Source: Paenibacillus lupini (GTDB taxonomy: Bacteria > Bacillota > Bacilli > Paenibacillales > Paenibacillaceae). Taken from it: 64,000 nucleotides of DNA. The stretch lies in assembly GCF_011761355.1 (NCBI RefSeq), contig NZ_JAASRW010000004.1, forward strand, positions 423,866-487,865. Reading direction: 5' to 3'. Below, piece after piece: positions 43,020 through 51,043 of this stretch. A model generated the notes under the pieces. It was not told the origin of the DNA and ran no database searches. It was given only the letters and a program-made list of their open reading frames with translations. Every line of letters begins with the position of its first letter. The stretch's first letter is position 1. A program made the position numbers and the translations under genes.

Positions 43020-43690
43020 TGGAGTGGCTGTCTGATTATGGATCTTTCTTGTCGAGCAGACAGGGGGATATTCTGATTGCTCTGCGTGAACATATTTATA
43101 TTTCTGCCCTTTCCATAATCCTTGGAGCGATTGTTGCAATCCCGGTTGGCATATGGCTTGGTGGAAGCAGGATTGGCTGGCTAAACAGTATCATATTCAC
43201 CATTGCCAATGTCCTGCAGACGATTCCGAGCCTGGCGCTGCTCGCCATTTTGATTCCGCTGCTAGGGATCGGCCGTACGCCAGCTGTCTTCGCGCTGTTT
43301 CTCTATTCGATAATGCCGATTATGCGCAACACGTACTCCGGCTTTAAGGCCGTTGATCCAAATATCATTGAAGCGGCTCGCGGGATGGGTTACAGCCGCC
43401 TGCAGCGATTGCTTCGCGTCCAGCTGCCGTTGTCTTTCCCTTACATTATGTCGGGGCTGCGAGTAACAACGGTATATATTATCAGCTGGGCAACGCTTGC
43501 GACATTAATAGGAGCTGGCGGACTTGGGCAGCTCATCTTCTCCGGTATGGGTGTCAATAAGACAGAACTGATTGTGACTGGAGCTATTCTGGCTGTTCTT
43601 CTGGCACTTGCAGCAGATTTCCTTCTGGGACTCGCGGAGAAATGGGTCACAGCCAAGACGAGAAGCGCACCGGCATCCGGTACGGTATGA
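43016..43690 (+). CDS. opuCB: OpuCB-type permease subunit
   Basis: Protein of 224 residues with about five to six membrane helices and the ABC-permease EAA loop (EAARGMGYSRLQRLLRVQLPLSFPYIMSGLR, near 120-150, with conserved EAA and G). It forms half of the transmembrane pore with OpuCD and contacts OpuCA. The start is ATG 43016 or 43019 behind AGGGGGAGGG, overlapping opuCA. Confidence 0.9.
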   Translation: MMEWLSDYGSFLSSRQGDILIALREHIYISALSIILGAIVAIPVGIWLGGSRIGWLNSIIFTIANVLQTIPSLALLAILIPLLGIGRTPAVFALFLYSIMPIMRNTYSGFKAVDPNIIEAARGMGYSRLQRLLRVQLPLSFPYIMSGLRVTTVYIISWATLATLIGAGGLGQLIFSGMGVNKTELIVTGAILAVLLALAADFLLGLAEKWVTAKTRSAPASGTV

Positions 43691-43708
43691 CAGCATGGGG
43701 GAATTGGA

Positions 43709-44632
43709 ATGAGACATAAACAGATGCTAATACGAATGAAAGGCAAGGCGAGACTTGCGCCGTTTGGAGCTGCGTTAATCGCAGTTTGTATCTTGCTGTC
43801 AGGCTGCGGTAACAGCAATAGGATTATAATCGGGACGCAGACCTTCTCTGAACCGAAGATCATCGCGAATATGTACAAGCTCCTCATTGAGGACCGGACG
43901 AATATGAAGGTGAAGGTTATGCCTGATTTGGCGACAAGCACGGTTGTACTTGATGCCTTAACAAGGGATGACATTCAGATGGCGTCGCTTTATTCGGGAA
44001 TTATTCTAGATAATTATTTTCCGATTGAGCGTACGAATGATCGGGCTAGTATTCTAAAGCAGGCACAAGAGGGCTTCGATAAGCATTATGGGCTCAAATG
44101 GTTCGATTCCTATGGCTTCGAGAATACGTATGCATTCACAGTTCGAAAGGATTTGGCAGAGAAGGAGCAGCTTCAGACCATATCTGATGTGAAAGATAAA
44201 GCACAATCGATGAGGCTTGGTGTCGATACGTCATGGCTTGAACGTGCGGGTGACGGCTATGCAGATTTCCAGAAAGTATACGGTATTTCATTCGGCAAGG
44301 TGTATCCAATGGAGGTTGCGCTTGTCTACAGTGCAATTGCAACGAATAAAATGGATATCGTAGTCGCCTATTCCACAGACGCACGCCTCAAGCAGTACGA
44401 GCTCGTTACGCTCAAGGATGATAAGCATTTCTTCCCGCCTTACGATGCTTCTCCTGTTATTCGGAAGGAAGTATTGGAGAAACATCCGGAGCTGCAGGAG
44501 GTCATTGACCTTCTCATCGGCAAGCTGGATGCCAAGACAATGATTGATCTGAACTACGAGGTTGATGTGAACAAACGTAATGAGAAAAGGGTAGCCGAGG
44601 ATTACTTGAAAAAGATCGGATTGCTGAAGTAA
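43709..44632 (+). CDS. opuCC: OpuCC-type substrate-binding lipoprotein
   Basis: Protein of 307 residues with lipobox ILLSGCG near 31-37 and an OpuAC/OsmF-type binding fold. Visible are GTQTFSEPKIIANMYKLLIE, YSGIILDN and WLERAGDGYADFQKVYG, which surround the ligand pocket. Quaternary amines such as glycine betaine or carnitine bind through aromatic and Asp residues; specificity is not read here. It is third in the opu operon, 18 bp after opuCB and 14 bp before the second permease. Confidence 0.9.
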   Translation: MRHKQMLIRMKGKARLAPFGAALIAVCILLSGCGNSNRIIIGTQTFSEPKIIANMYKLLIEDRTNMKVKVMPDLATSTVVLDALTRDDIQMASLYSGIILDNYFPIERTNDRASILKQAQEGFDKHYGLKWFDSYGFENTYAFTVRKDLAEKEQLQTISDVKDKAQSMRLGVDTSWLERAGDGYADFQKVYGISFGKVYPMEVALVYSAIATNKMDIVVAYSTDARLKQYELVTLKDDKHFFPPYDASPVIRKEVLEKHPELQEVIDLLIGKLDAKTMIDLNYEVDVNKRNEKRVAEDYLKKIGLLK

Positions 44633-44646
44633 TGGAGTGAAGTGAG

Positions 44647-45279
44647 ATGGAATTGTTTTTCCGCTATGTGCGAGAAAATTGGGTTGATCTGCTTGTATTC
44701 ACAGGGCAGCATATTATGATGGTGCTGATTGGCTTGCTGCTTGCGCTTGTCGTTGGCATTCCTCTTGGGATATTGGCATCACGAAATCGGGTGAGCGCGC
44801 GGATTATTCTGACGGTGGCGAATATCATTCAAGTATTCCCCAGCCTTGCGCTCTTGGTGCTCTTGATGGTTGTCTTTGGCCTTGGGACGACAACCGTTGT
44901 TGTTGGTTTGTTCTTATATTCGCTGCTGCCGGTCATTCGGAATACGTACGTTGGATTGACCCAAGTGGATAAGTCGATTATGGAAGCGGGCAAAGGTGTC
45001 GGCATGAGCCCGCTGCAGATCATGATGAATGTTCAACTGCCACTTGCGCTGCCATTCATGCTGACGGGCATACGAATCGCAGCAGTTATTGCGATTGGAG
45101 TTGCGACCATTGCTCCGCTTGTAGGCGGAGACGGCCTGGGACGGGAAATTTATTCAGGTATCAATATGAATAACTCTGCTCGTCTGTACGCAGGAGCTAT
45201 ACCTGCCGCGATTCTGGCGCTGCTTGCTGACCTTGCCTTAGAGCGGCTTCAGAATGCGACGAAGGTTGCGAGCAGATAA
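44647..45279 (+). CDS. opuCD: OpuCD-type permease subunit
   Basis: Protein of 210 residues with about five membrane helices and the EAA loop EAGKGVGMSPLQIMMNVQLP near 115-134. It closes the opu operon. GAGTGAAGTGAG precedes ATG 44647. Strong similarity to OpuCB in outline (FPSLALLVLLMVVFGLG, then GLFLYSLLPVIRNTYVGL) suggests an ancient duplication. Confidence 0.9.
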   Translation: MELFFRYVRENWVDLLVFTGQHIMMVLIGLLLALVVGIPLGILASRNRVSARIILTVANIIQVFPSLALLVLLMVVFGLGTTTVVVGLFLYSLLPVIRNTYVGLTQVDKSIMEAGKGVGMSPLQIMMNVQLPLALPFMLTGIRIAAVIAIGVATIAPLVGGDGLGREIYSGINMNNSARLYAGAIPAAILALLADLALERLQNATKVASR

Positions 45280-45288
45280 ATCGTCTTC

Positions 45289-45339
45289 AAAACAAAGAGA
45301 AACCAGCGTCTGTTTCAGATGCTGGTTTCTCTTTGTTTT
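45289..45339. terminator. Bidirectional terminator between opu operon and merR
   Basis: AAAACAAAGAGAAACCAGC and GCTGGTTTCTCTTTGTTTT form a perfect 19-bp stem with a 13-base loop; A-tract left, T-tract right. Confidence 0.92.
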
Positions 45340-45348
45340 GTATGCTGA

Positions 45349-45738
45349 TTATTTGTCCTGCAGCAGCTTATTTGAATCCTCCAGATTTTTAAAAAAGGTG
45401 ATTTTTTCATCGATTCTATCCAGCGACCTCTCGAGCTCCGCCATCTGATCTACAACTTTCCTGCGGTAACTTTCCATGAACTCTCGCCGCGCTGTTATGG
45501 TAGGGACCTCACTATTGTTGAAGGAAGCATACTCCTGCATCTCCCGGATCGTCATCCCGATGGATCGAAAATAATTTAAAACCTGGAACCAAAAGATATC
45601 AGACTCCGAATACTGACGATACCCGTTACTGTCTCGTGTGATCCCATCAATTAAACCTACTTGCTCATAATATCGCAAGGTGTGAATGCTTAGCCCGGTT
45701 CTTTCAGAGACTTGTCTGCTCGAATAATAATTTTCCAT
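45349..45738 (-). CDS. MerR-family transcriptional regulator
   Basis: Protein of 129 residues: winged helix SSRQVSERTGLSIHTLRYYE near 5-24, then a helical dimerisation coil with RRKVVDQMAELERSLDRI. No sensor cysteines are visible. The start is taken as ATG 45738 because the homologous domain begins there; an in-frame TTG at 45762 is an alternative. No Shine-Dalgarno lies before ATG; TATAAT is only six bases upstream, so a leaderless mRNA is possible. It is divergent from the epimerase gene, with the 69-bp tandem repeat in between, and probably controls that gene. Confidence 0.87.
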   Translation of the reverse strand: MENYYSSRQVSERTGLSIHTLRYYEQVGLIDGITRDSNGYRQYSESDIFWFQVLNYFRSIGMTIREMQEYASFNNSEVPTITARREFMESYRRKVVDQMAELERSLDRIDEKITFFKNLEDSNKLLQDK

Positions 45739-45820
45739 TTTTTCATTATAGCATTCATTCAAAAGGTATTGCTATCGAGTGCGCTCTATACTTTATCCTT
45801 TCAATTGTAGGTCACTTATT

Positions 45821-46035
45821 AATTCATCAGGCTTATGCTTACGAAGCAATGAATCATCACAATGGCCATAATACGGCCATTTGGGTGATAATTCATCAAG
45901 CTTATGCTTACGAAGCAATGAATCATCACAATGGCCATAACACGGCTATTTGGGTGATAATTCATCAAGCTTATGCTTACGAAGCAATGAATCATCACAA
46001 TGGCCATAACACGGCTATTTGGGTGATAATTCATC
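45821..46035 (+). repeat. 69-bp tandem repeat, three copies plus 8 bases, each with an imperfect hairpin
   Basis: Units start at 45821, 45890 and 45959; the first eight bases recur at 46028. Units 2 and 3 are identical where compared; unit 1 differs at about three to four bases. In each unit ATGAATCATCACAATGGCC (45849-45867 in unit 1) can pair with GGCCATTTGGGTGATAATTCAT across a 7-base loop. The C to T change in the right arm of units 2 and 3 keeps pairing as G-U. The last hairpin ends just before the RBS of the epimerase gene. A period of 69 also keeps a reading frame open, but no ribosome binding site is present. Confidence 0.9.
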
Positions 46036-46051
46036 TTAGGAGGAATTCATT

Positions 46052-46933
46052 ATGCGTATATTTATCACTGGAGCTACAGGTTTCATCGGTTCAGCGGTTG
46101 TTCAAGAGCTTCTCGCTGCAGGACATCAGGTTGTTGGACTTGCCCGTTCGGACAAGGCTGCCCAAGAGTTGAAAGAAAATGGAGTGGACATACATCGGGG
46201 GGCTCTGGATGACCTTGACAGCCTGCGCGAAGGCGCCGCTGCAGCGGACGGTGTTATTCACCTTGCTTTTAATCACGATTTCTTGAACTTTGAAGCGGCT
46301 GCTGAGACCGATAGACTGGCGATCGAGGCGATTGGAGCAGCACTTGAAGGCACAGGCAAACCTTTCGTTGGTACATCGGGTACGCTAATGCTGCCTCCGG
46401 GACGTCTTAATACAGAGGAAGCTGCTCCGATTCCATCTACACCTCGGCGCTCCGAACAAACAGCGATGAAGCTGGTTGAGCAAGGAGTGCGCTCATCGGT
46501 TGTTCGTCTCGCGCCGTCTGTACATGGTCTCGGTGATCATGGCTTCGTAAAGGTCCTGATCGATATCGCTAGAAGCAAAGGTGTCTCTGCATATATCGGT
46601 GACGGGTCTAACCGCTGGCCAGCCGTGCATCGTCTTGATGCGGCAAGCTTGTTCAGGCTGGCGGTGGAAGCCGCACCGGCTGGCGCGCGGTTACACGGGG
46701 TAGGCGATGCGGGGATTCCGTTCCGTGAAATTGCAGGCGTTATTGGCCGTCACCTGAACTTGCCGTTGGTTAGTGTTTCTCCCGAAGAGGCTGACAACCA
46801 CTTTGGCTGGCTTTCCTTCGCTGCCAAAGCTGACAGCTGGGCGTCTAGTGCACGGACTCAAGAAATCTTGGGCTGGCGGCCATCACACACTGGACTCATT
46901 GTGGACCTCGAAGAGGGACATTACTTCCTTTAA
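46052..46933 (+). CDS. NAD(P)-dependent SDR-family epimerase/dehydratase-like protein
   Basis: Protein of 293 residues with the extended-SDR coenzyme motif ITGATGFIGSAVV at the N terminus and GVIHLAFNHDF near 68. The usual YxxxK is not evident; RRSEQTAMKLV occupies that place, so catalysis is uncertain. The VRLAPSVHGLGDHGFVK and RWPAVHRLDAASLFRLAVE patterns fit the SDR group of putative NAD-dependent epimerases (YfcH/WcaG-like). AGGAGGA at 46038-46044 is seven bases before ATG. The MerR-type regulator upstream probably controls it. Confidence 0.86.
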   Translation: MRIFITGATGFIGSAVVQELLAAGHQVVGLARSDKAAQELKENGVDIHRGALDDLDSLREGAAAADGVIHLAFNHDFLNFEAAAETDRLAIEAIGAALEGTGKPFVGTSGTLMLPPGRLNTEEAAPIPSTPRRSEQTAMKLVEQGVRSSVVRLAPSVHGLGDHGFVKVLIDIARSKGVSAYIGDGSNRWPAVHRLDAASLFRLAVEAAPAGARLHGVGDAGIPFREIAGVIGRHLNLPLVSVSPEEADNHFGWLSFAAKADSWASSARTQEILGWRPSHTGLIVDLEEGHYFL

Positions 46934-46954
46934 TAATAAAGTCCAAATGACCAG

Positions 46955-47004
46955 TAAGAAGGTACTGACTCCAGATTTCCGGAGAGCAGTACCTTCTTTG
47001 TTTT
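46955..47004. terminator. Terminator between epimerase and GH2 genes
   Basis: AAGAAGGTACTG / CAGTACCTTCTT 12-bp stem with an inner TCCAGATTTCCGGA hairpin, followed by TGTTTT; between convergent genes. Confidence 0.85.
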
Positions 47005-47016
47005 AATCATTTTTTA

Positions 47017-48774
47017 TTATTTCAAATTGATTTTCTTGATTTTCTCCATATCAATCTTTGGTTCACGAGTAATGGTGAGTAACCCGTTAACCTCCTGCTG
47101 TACGTCGGTCAGTTGGGTGTAGCAGAAGCCGCTGACGTAATCCAGGTTTTTAATGGCTTGGGTGATACCTTCATAACGGGTCAGGAAGTCTTCTTCCGTT
47201 TTCACCTGGTTTCCGTAGCCCCATCCAGACTCGCTCGTAAACGCGATCCCGCCGTATTCGCTGATAATAACTGGCTGGCCTTGATAGCTATAGCCGTTAG
47301 CGAATGGGTAGCGGTGTTTATCATGGGCGAAGTCATTGCTGAGCAGCGCGTCCTTGTCCTTGTAACGTGCTTCGAGCACGGAGCCAAGCTCCTCGTAGTC
47401 ATGCAGCGTGATGATGTCCGAGATGGTATGCTCCCAACCGTCATTTACAACAACAGGTCTCATCTGGTCATAAGCTTTAGTCAAATGATAGATCGACTCC
47501 GTGAATTGCTGCTGCTTCCGGTCTGTGAAAATTTGTCCGATGCCCCACGATTCATTAAATGGCACCCAAGTCACGATACTTGGATGGTTGTAGTGCTGGC
47601 GAACAACTTCCATCCATTCTTTAGTGAACCGCTCTACTGCGTCATCACCAAATTCGTAAGTAGCAGCGATTTCTGACCAGACGAGCAAGCCCTTGCGGTC
47701 TGCCCAGTACAAGTATCTTGGATCCTCGAGCTTCTGATGCTTACGTACGCCGTTGAAGCCAAGCGCCAGCGTTTTCTCGATATCTTCAATAATTGCTTCC
47801 TCAGACGGAGGAGTCAGATGGGTATCTTCCCAGTAGCCTTGATCGAGCAGAAGACGTTGATAAAGCGGTTGTTTATTTAGTAAAATACGATCACCTTTAA
47901 TTTGAATACGACGCATACCGAAGTAGGAGTATACGGTATCAACCGGCTGGCCGTCTTTCTTCAGAACAACCTCTACATCGTACAAATTCGGATGATTCGG
48001 GTGCCAGGAATGAATTTTCCATTCGTTAACATCGTTCATGACGCTTAAGTCCAGCTTCAGAAACTTTCGGTCTGCATTCATTTCCATGGAGCGGATTAGT
48101 TCGCCGTCATATCGAATAATCGTCTGCAGAGTTAAACCCTCGAAGGAGCGGCAGCCCAGCTCGTATTCGAACGTAACCGATGCTTCTTCCAGCTTAGGTG
48201 TAATTTTCGCTCTGTTAACATGGTATACATCAACGTATTCCAGCCATACGGACTGCCAAATGCCAGTCGTCTGTACGTACCAGCAACCGTAGTTTTTATC
48301 TGTCCAGCGCTGTTTGCCGCGCGGCTGCATGGTGCTGTTGGTATCCTCGACACAGACCGTGATACGGTTGTCTCCGCCAAGCTGCACAGCATCTGTAATA
48401 TCAAAGGAGAACGCGGCATATCCGCCTTCATGCGAACCGACATAAACGCCGTTCACCCATAGCTTTGCCAAATAGTCTACCGCTTGGAAATGGAGAATCA
48501 CACGTTTGTCTCCCGTTTCCTCAGGAATATTGACATTGCGTTCGTACCAGACGCACGGATGGAATTTCTCCTCGCCGATTCCGCTTGCTTTTGTTTCATA
48601 TGTAAACGGGACTTGAATTTTCAGGTCCGCATCGAGCTTGCTGTACCACTTGCTGCGTTCGCCTTCAAATGAATCATCAAAGCGGAAGCTCCATTCACCG
48701 TTCAATAATTGCCATTCATCGCGCACCCATTGCGGCCGCGGATAATCCTTAACATATTTGTGCGTGCTGGTCAT
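47017..48774 (-). CDS. Glycoside hydrolase family 2 protein (beta-galactosidase/glucuronidase type)
   Basis: Protein of 585 residues with no signal peptide. Layout is a jelly-roll sugar-binding domain (about 10-180, WYERNVNIPEE, AKLWVNGVYVGSHEGGYAAF), an Ig-like domain (about 180-275) and a TIM barrel. The acid/base Glu is in WVPFNESWG near 405, the nucleophile in IISEYGG near 510. It probably cleaves beta-galactosides or beta-glucuronides of oligosaccharides brought into the cell. ATG 48774 lies behind AAAAGGAGAG. It shares an intergenic region with the divergent kinase gene and two matching operators. Confidence 0.9.
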   Translation of the reverse strand: MTSTHKYVKDYPRPQWVRDEWQLLNGEWSFRFDDSFEGERSKWYSKLDADLKIQVPFTYETKASGIGEEKFHPCVWYERNVNIPEETGDKRVILHFQAVDYLAKLWVNGVYVGSHEGGYAAFSFDITDAVQLGGDNRITVCVEDTNSTMQPRGKQRWTDKNYGCWYVQTTGIWQSVWLEYVDVYHVNRAKITPKLEEASVTFEYELGCRSFEGLTLQTIIRYDGELIRSMEMNADRKFLKLDLSVMNDVNEWKIHSWHPNHPNLYDVEVVLKKDGQPVDTVYSYFGMRRIQIKGDRILLNKQPLYQRLLLDQGYWEDTHLTPPSEEAIIEDIEKTLALGFNGVRKHQKLEDPRYLYWADRKGLLVWSEIAATYEFGDDAVERFTKEWMEVVRQHYNHPSIVTWVPFNESWGIGQIFTDRKQQQFTESIYHLTKAYDQMRPVVVNDGWEHTISDIITLHDYEELGSVLEARYKDKDALLSNDFAHDKHRYPFANGYSYQGQPVIISEYGGIAFTSESGWGYGNQVKTEEDFLTRYEGITQAIKNLDYVSGFCYTQLTDVQQEVNGLLTITREPKIDMEKIKKINLK

Positions 48775-48791
48775 ATTTTTCTCTCCTTTTG

Positions 48792-48807
48792 TTAACCGAT
48801 AGGTTAA
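48792..48807. promoter_or_regulatory. Operator 1, GH2 side
   Basis: TTAACC-GATA-GGTTAA has perfect 6-bp arms, 18 bases before the GH2 start codon. It matches a second copy 95 bp away. Confidence 0.6.
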
Positions 48808-48886
48808 TATAATAAGTAATGACTTTATGATTCTAGTTCATATTATGTTTTAGGATATTCATTATGTCAATACAAAGGTTAATTAA

Positions 48887-48902
48887 TAAACCATATGGTT
48901 AA
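48887..48902. promoter_or_regulatory. Operator 2, kinase side
   Basis: TAAACC-ATAT-GGTTAA, with an internal perfect AACCATATGGTT, lies 22 bases before the kinase start. The pattern TNAACC-N4-GGTTAA is shared with operator 1. The regulator is not adjacent. Confidence 0.6.
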
Positions 48903-48924
48903 CTAATGGAGGAGGAAGACAATT

Positions 48925-49497
48925 ATGAATAAACCTTTAATCATTGTCGTCAATGGATTTCCTGGTGCAGGAAAAACAACATTAGCAAAGCGGCTTTCTC
49001 AAGACGTACGGCTGCCCTTATTGTCTCGGGATGGTATTTATGAGACTCTATTTGATGCTTTAGATTGTGGGACCCATGGATCACCGCCTTTGCTGGCACC
49101 AGCAGCCTTTACGTTTTTATATTCTTTTGCAGGTACATTGCTGGCAGCTGGACAGTCGATGATTATTGAAGGCTTTTTTGGCAGGCCGGAATTAAGAGGT
49201 GCTGAGTTTCTCAAGTTGAAACAGGCGTATGATTATGAACCGTTTCAGATCATGTGCAGAGCCGATGGAGAAGTGCTGTTAGAACGCTATTACTCCCGGA
49301 TGGGATCTGCAGAACGGCATGTTGGTCATCAGGACCAGGAGTGGATTGAACAAGAGGGCAATAAGGAACGGCTCTTACATGAGAAACTTGAGCCTATGTC
49401 AATTGGCGGAACAATTGTTGAGTTGAATACAACAACCGATTGTGATTATGCGGATTTACTAGAGCGTGTTATCACAGCGCTTGGGAGAAATGAATAG
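48925..49497 (+). CDS. P-loop kinase-like protein (AAA family, gluconate/shikimate kinase-like)
   Basis: Protein of 190 residues. Walker A NGFPGAGKTTLAKRL near 10-24, then LSRDGIYETLFD near 34 and IIEGFFGRPELRG near 86. A third set near 110-170 carries lid Arg residues. The fold is that of small-molecule kinases; the substrate is not deducible. GGAGGAGGAAG lies before ATG 48925. It is followed by a sugar isomerase-like gene and divergent from the GH2 gene, so sugar phosphorylation after uptake is a plausible but unproven role. Confidence 0.78.
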   Translation: MNKPLIIVVNGFPGAGKTTLAKRLSQDVRLPLLSRDGIYETLFDALDCGTHGSPPLLAPAAFTFLYSFAGTLLAAGQSMIIEGFFGRPELRGAEFLKLKQAYDYEPFQIMCRADGEVLLERYYSRMGSAERHVGHQDQEWIEQEGNKERLLHEKLEPMSIGGTIVELNTTTDCDYADLLERVITALGRNE

Positions 49498-49593
49498 CAG
49501 GATACAGTGAGTGAAAAGCAGGATCGTTACTGCCCCTCTTTATGCCTAATAAATATACTAGAGGATAGGGTTTATTGTGAGGGGGAGAAGACA

Positions 49594-50451
49594 TTGAAAG
49601 AGAATAATAAAAATCCGAGACTTGATGTGCAGATGTCATGGTGGGGGATGTCAGGATTAGCAGCCACTGTGGAACGCAGTGCCCAAGAACAGGTAGAAAT
49701 GATTGCGGAAGCGGGTTTTGACGGTATTAACGGATTTATCCCGGCTCCACAGGATGAAGATACATGGAGACGTCTTCTGGAGCGTCATCAATTATCATTT
49801 AGTGTGAATGCATACCCGAAGACTTCTGAAGACATGGAGCAATTCCTGAAAAGGGCAAAAGAATATGGCGGCATTCAACATATCAACGTTCAAGTGATGA
49901 CGCCTTTTCTTATAGATGAACCTGCTGTTCAGCTTCTTCGTTCTATTGATGTTTTGTCGCGGGAGGCAGGAATTCCAACCTATATCGAGACGCATCACGG
50001 TACAATTACGCAGGATCTCCTGCGTACGATTGATTACATTAAAGCGCTTGATACTCTTCGCCTGACGATTGATCTATCTCATTATGTGGTGGCTGGCGAG
50101 CTGCATACCATTTCGGATGAAGCGGAGCAGTTCATTCAGACGGTTCTGACACGCAGCTCGGCTTTCCACGCCCGGGTGTCTAATGGTGAGCAAGTGCAGG
50201 TCGACGTAGGGAAAACAGGGGAACACCCTATGATGAGACACTTCGAGCGTTGGTGGAGCGATGGCATGAATAATTGGCGATCGGGAGCGGTAGAAGGAGC
50301 TGTGCTGCCATTTGTTGTAGAGCTTGGTCCGCCATCCTATGCGATTACGACAGATGAATACGCCGGACGTACCAATGAAATTAGCGACCGATGGGAGCAG
50401 TCATTGTTCTTTTTGAATACAGCTAGAAGACTTTGGGAGAAAACAAGATAA
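49594..50451 (+). CDS. Sugar phosphate isomerase/epimerase family protein (AP-endonuclease-2-type TIM barrel)
   Basis: Protein of 285 residues. The barrel motifs MIAEAGFDGINGFIP near 40, IPTYIETHHGT near 135 and TIDLSHYVVAGE near 165 carry Glu, His and Asp of the metal site. The frame is open from GTG 49507, but AGGGGGAG (49580-49586) is placed seven bases before TTG 49594, which I use. Related enzymes isomerise or dehydrate sugars and inositols. It is co-directional with the kinase gene. Confidence 0.8.
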   Translation: MKENNKNPRLDVQMSWWGMSGLAATVERSAQEQVEMIAEAGFDGINGFIPAPQDEDTWRRLLERHQLSFSVNAYPKTSEDMEQFLKRAKEYGGIQHINVQVMTPFLIDEPAVQLLRSIDVLSREAGIPTYIETHHGTITQDLLRTIDYIKALDTLRLTIDLSHYVVAGELHTISDEAEQFIQTVLTRSSAFHARVSNGEQVQVDVGKTGEHPMMRHFERWWSDGMNNWRSGAVEGAVLPFVVELGPPSYAITTDEYAGRTNEISDRWEQSLFFLNTARRLWEKTR

Positions 50452-50530
50452 CGGCTTAACAGCACATTGTCTGGCCATGTTACGATCTTTCTTTAGATCT
50501 GTTACAATAACGTCTAAAGAGGTGATGGCC

Positions 50531-50980
50531 ATGCTGCTGGATTCGATCGATAATCATATTTTGCTCAGGCTGTCTCAGAACAGCCGGATTTCATATACCG
50601 ATTTAGCCAAGGAAGTGAGCTTGTCGGGGGTAGCGGTGAAGGAACGGATCGATAGGCTTGTAAATCAAGGCATTATCGAGCAGTTCTCGATTGTTATCAA
50701 TGCCGAGAAGCTGGGGAAAAAGATATCCGCCTACTTGGAGCTTGAGGTAGAGCCTGCGCATTTGGATGAAATTCTGGAATCACTAAAGGCGAATGAACGT
50801 GTCGTTGTTCTATATGAAATGACAGGGCCTTGTCTTCTTCATGTTCATTATTTGGTGGAGGACATGGACGAGGTGGATCGATTCATGCATGAATCCATCT
50901 ATTCGCTGAAAGGGATCCTGCGCGTCGAGAACCAAATTCTGCTCAAGCGTCACAAGAATCAGGACGGCTTGAATATTTAA
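50531..50980 (+). CDS. Lrp/AsnC-family transcriptional regulator
   Basis: Protein of 149 residues: HTH about 5-55 (LDSIDNHILLRLSQNSRISY, then AKEVSLSGVAVKERIDRL) and an RAM effector-binding domain (about 65-140) with ELEVEPAHLDEIL and VLYEMTGPCLLHVHYLVED. Two earlier in-frame ATGs exist; AAAGAGGTG (50515-50523) is properly spaced for ATG 50531. It is the only gene on its transcript. Its regulon is unknown; amino-acid sensing is typical. Confidence 0.87.
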   Translation: MLLDSIDNHILLRLSQNSRISYTDLAKEVSLSGVAVKERIDRLVNQGIIEQFSIVINAEKLGKKISAYLELEVEPAHLDEILESLKANERVVVLYEMTGPCLLHVHYLVEDMDEVDRFMHESIYSLKGILRVENQILLKRHKNQDGLNI

Positions 50981-50983
50981 AGG

Positions 50984-51023
50984 AAGAACCGCCGGAGGCT
51001 AGAAGTCCGGCGGTTCTTTTTAG
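50984..51023. terminator. Terminator between the Lrp-like and acetamidase genes
   Basis: GAACCGCCGGA / TCCGGCGGTTC perfect 11-bp stem around a 9-base loop, then TTTTTA. Confidence 0.88.
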
Positions 51024-51043
51024 TAAGGGATGAGTGCTTCTAG

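Noticed and set aside
45821-46035. CRISPR array
   Set aside because: The units are directly adjacent without unique spacers and no cas genes are present.
45849-46172. 107-codon ORF running through the 69-bp repeats
   Set aside because: No RBS, runs out of frame into the SDR gene, and is open only because the repeat is a multiple of three.
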